Of a DNA stretch of 15,316 nucleotides, positions 13,623-15,316 are shown piece by piece. Every line of letters begins with the position of its first letter. The first letter of the stretch is position 1. Origin of the DNA: Pseudomonadota bacterium (GTDB taxonomy: Bacteria > Pseudomonadota > Gammaproteobacteria > Pseudomonadales > Pseudomonadaceae); NCBI GenBank assembly GCA_023388335.1, contig JAEWGL010000114.1, forward strand, positions 1 to 15,316, in the 5' to 3' direction. The translations under genes were made by a program, and so were the position numbers. The notes beneath the pieces are model-generated. The model saw only the letters and a program-made list of their open reading frames with translations, was not told the DNA's origin and made no database searches.

Positions 13623-13826
13623 ATGACCCAGCAACCCCATGTCCATGGCCCTGACTGCAATCACGATCATGACCACCATCACGACCATGACCATGGCCAT
13701 GTGCACGGCCCGCACTGCAACCACACCCACCAGGAGCCGGTGCGCAACGCCCTGAAGGACGTTGGCCGCAACGATCCTTGCCCCTGCGGCAGCAACAAGA
13801 AGTTCAAGAAGTGCCACGGGGCGTGA
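13623..13826 (+). CDS. His-rich SEC-C metal-binding mini-protein
   Basis: A 67-residue cytosolic protein made of two parts. Residues 6-36 hold 14 histidines and include two copies of HVHGP-x-CNH (6-14 and 26-34), flanking an HDHDHHHDHDH run. Residues 49-65 form a single SEC-C motif (RNDPCPCGSNKKFKKCH). The His run plus two Cys should bind several zinc, nickel or copper ions, as in HypB or SlyD tails, while the SEC-C part should bind one zinc and may contact the translation or export machinery. It begins 6 bp after the LEA2 lipoprotein, with GGAG (13610-13613) nine bases upstream. It ends the operon; a GC-rich hairpin spans its stop codon. It could be a metal store or chaperone for YchJ upstream; this is inference. 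Confidence 0.9.
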   Translation: MTQQPHVHGPDCNHDHDHHHDHDHGHVHGPHCNHTHQEPVRNALKDVGRNDPCPCGSNKKFKKCHGA

Positions 13827-13836
13827 TTTCGCCCCG
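13817..13836 (+). terminator. GC hairpin over the stop codon of the SEC-C mini-protein gene
   Basis: Perfect 7-bp arms CGGGGCG (13817-13823) and CGCCCCG (13830-13836) are separated by TGATTT, with the stop codon in the loop. No U-run follows, so it is an atypical terminator or a 3'-end stabilising structure for the four-gene operon. Confidence 0.4.
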
Positions 13837-14027
13837 CCTGCGCTGAACCCAGGTACTTTGGACCAGGCGCGGGCCCACGCTTTCGCCTGTTCCAGCCGGC
13901 ACCAACCCTTGGGCCGCAACCGCTGGGCAGGCTCACACAAATAAAGGCTTTCAGCGTCTTGCATGGCGGCAGCGCGCTCACTAACGTAGCGCCTTTTCCA
14001 CCCGCCCCGCCTTGCAGGAGCCTTGTC

Positions 14028-15316
14028 ATGGCCGCGCCCGCCTTTTCTTCCTCCCTCCCCCGGTTCGGCGTCGCCGCAATAACGCTCGGCTTGCTTGGGC
14101 TGGCCGGCTGCCAGACGGGTGTCCTGCATGACAGCGTGCCACCCAGCACCGGCGTGCAGCCGCTCAAGGGCCTGGCGCAAAATGTCTCGGTGCGGCGCAA
14201 TGCCATGGGCATGCCGCTGATCGAAAGCAGCAACTTCCATGACGCCCTGTTCAGCCTGGGCTACGTGCATGCCGGTGATCGCCTCGAGCAGATGGTCGGC
14301 ATGCGCCTGCTGGCACAAGGCCGCCTGGCCGAACTGGCCGGGCCCGACCTGCTGGAGGTCGACCGCCTGATGCGCGCGGCCAATCTCAGGCACAGCGCCA
14401 ATCAGTTGTATGCCGACGCCTCGCCACGCCTGAAGCGCTTCTTCGAAGTCTATGCCCGCGGCGTCAACGCCTACCTGTTCCGGTTCCGCGACAAGCTGCC
14501 GGCCAACCTCGCCAAAAGCGGCTATCGCCCGGAGTACTGGAAGCCCGAGGATTCGGCGCTGATCTTCAGCCTCTATGCCTTCAGCCAATCGGTGAACCTG
14601 CAGGAAGAAATCGCCGCCCTGACCTTGGCGCAGAAGGTCGGCAGCGACAAGCTCGCCTGGCTGCTGCCAGGCGCGCCAGACGAGCCCCTGGCCGAGGGCG
14701 AGGTGGAGAAATTCAAGGGCATCGACCTGTCCAGCCAATTGCCCGGGCTGGCACCGCTGGTCGCGGCCAGCCAGCAACTGGCCGACCTCAATCTGCTCGG
14801 CAGCCCTGGCTCGGCCAACTGGGCCCTGGGCCCGGCACGCAGCCGCAGTGGCAAGAGCCTGCTGGCCAGCGACAGCCGCGCCGCCTGGGCGCTGAGCCCG
14901 GTGCAGGTCCACACCGGCAAGTACCAGGTCGCCGGCCTGTCATTGCCTGGGCTGCCGATCGTGCTCGCTGGCTTCAACGGCAAGGTGGCCTGGAGCAGCA
15001 GCGCGGTGATGGCCGATAACCAGGACCTGTACCTGGAGCAGCTGCGAGGCCAGGGCAGCCAGTTGACCTACCTGGCCGATGGCAAGTGGCAAGCGACCCG
15101 CGCGCGCAACGAGACTTTCTTCGTCAAAGGCCAGCGTCCGCAGCGCGAGGTGTTCCATGACACCCGCCACGGGACCCTGCTCGGCCAGCCCGGCGCCGCG
15201 GGACTGGGCCTGGCCTTGCACCTGCCGCAGCTCAAGGATGACAAGAGCCTGGACGCGCTGTTTGACCTGACCCGCGCCAGTACCGTGGAGCGTGCCTTCG
15301 ATACCACACGGGAAAT
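14028..15316 (+). CDS. quiP: QuiP-like penicillin-acylase-family N-terminal nucleophile hydrolase (3'-truncated by window edge)
   Basis: The first 429 residues of a protein expected to be about 800-850. The ATG at 14028 has AGGAG seven bases upstream. The signal sequence ends in a lipobox-like LAGC (Cys28, Gln at +2). Residues about 42-235 are the alpha chain (GVQPLKGLAQNVSVRRNAMGMPLIE, GYVHAGDRLEQM, YARGVNAYL, EYWKPEDSALIF). The beta chain should begin at Ser262 within GSANWALGPARSRSGKSLLASD; autocleavage would free this Ser as nucleophile. Relatives such as P. aeruginosa QuiP hydrolyse acyl-homoserine lactones. The usual S-N-x-W and ANDxH segments read S-A-N-W and ASDSR here, so activity or specificity may differ. 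The lipobox suggests periplasmic membrane anchoring. It lies 201 bp after the SEC-C gene, with only weak promoter-like elements between. The symbol rests on remembered similarity and gene order. Confidence 0.82.
   Translation, partial: MAAPAFSSSLPRFGVAAITLGLLGLAGCQTGVLHDSVPPSTGVQPLKGLAQNVSVRRNAMGMPLIESSNFHDALFSLGYVHAGDRLEQMVGMRLLAQGRLAELAGPDLLEVDRLMRAANLRHSANQLYADASPRLKRFFEVYARGVNAYLFRFRDKLPANLAKSGYRPEYWKPEDSALIFSLYAFSQSVNLQEEIAALTLAQKVGSDKLAWLLPGAPDEPLAEGEVEKFKGIDLSSQLPGLAPLVAASQQLADLNLLGSPGSANWALGPARSRSGKSLLASDSRAAWALSPVQVHTGKYQVAGLSLPGLPIVLAGFNGKVAWSSSAVMADNQDLYLEQLRGQGSQLTYLADGKWQATRARNETFFVKGQRPQREVFHDTRHGTLLGQPGAAGLGLALHLPQLKDDKSLDALFDLTRASTVERAFDTTRE

Noticed and set aside
13960..13990. 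TTGCAT-N17-TAACGT as a promoter of the acylase gene
   Set aside because: Each hexamer matches only three of six consensus bases; not better than expected by chance.
13605..14912. A 435-codon open frame on the minus strand under the SEC-C mini-protein and acylase genes
   Set aside because: Low-complexity shadow product. The plus-strand acylase matches the penicillin-acylase family throughout and has a good ribosome binding site.

Overview
The window looks like chromosomal DNA from a Pseudomonas, most likely the P. putida/fluorescens side of the genus. It is GC-rich with G/C-ending codons. Its gene order (FAD dehydrogenase, glycine-zipper lipoprotein, pdxH, OmpA lipoprotein, EstB-like serine hydrolase, dinG, CopD-like, DUF1145, OmpA lipoproteins, DUF6231-like, YchJ, QuiP-like acylase) resembles, from memory, the P. 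aeruginosa region from about PA1052 down to quiP. No tRNA, rRNA, CRISPR array, insertion sequence, phage gene or attachment site was seen. It reads as ordinary core chromosome with some accessory character (a GH50-type glycosidase and duplicated OmpA genes).

Layout. Positions 2-1231 (+) hold the 3' part of an FAD-dependent dehydrogenase that runs off the left edge. It converges on a glycine-zipper lipoprotein (1388-1852, -) with its own terminator and a good sigma70-type promoter. Then come five minus-strand genes: dinG (7407-9551), a secreted GH50-like glycosidase (5092-7326), an EstB-like serine hydrolase (3787-4932), an OmpA-domain lipoprotein with a Lys/Ala-rich tail (2720-3688) and pdxH (2054-2701). 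A CopD-like membrane protein (9649-10113, +) diverges from dinG and converges with a DUF1145 protein (10124-10399, -). Two tandem, paralogous OmpA/glycine-zipper lipoproteins follow (10495-11217 and 11305-12000, -). Facing away from them is a tight four-gene plus-strand operon: DUF6231-like, YchJ/UPF0225, LEA2 lipoprotein and a His-rich SEC-C mini-protein (12162-13826). A QuiP-like N-terminal-nucleophile acylase (14028 onward, +) runs off the right edge.

Together the genes have an envelope theme. Six proteins carry a lipobox, none with Asp at +2, so outer-membrane sorting is expected. Three of them have an OmpA/Pal-type peptidoglycan-binding domain. Housekeeping genes (pdxH, dinG) are interleaved with them. 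No gap between genes exceeds about 200 bp.

The most interesting signals are: (1) a 15-bp-arm hairpin that buries the Shine-Dalgarno of the downstream OmpA paralogue, next to an internal promoter whose transcript would lack the sequestering strand, with part of this layout echoed at the upstream paralogue; (2) an acylase with a changed sequence around its nucleophile; (3) a GH50-like enzyme in a genus not known for agar use; (4) an operon with three SEC-C-type metal-binding motifs, one fused to a His-rich leader; (5) a 30-bp near-perfect palindrome upstream of the DUF1145 gene.
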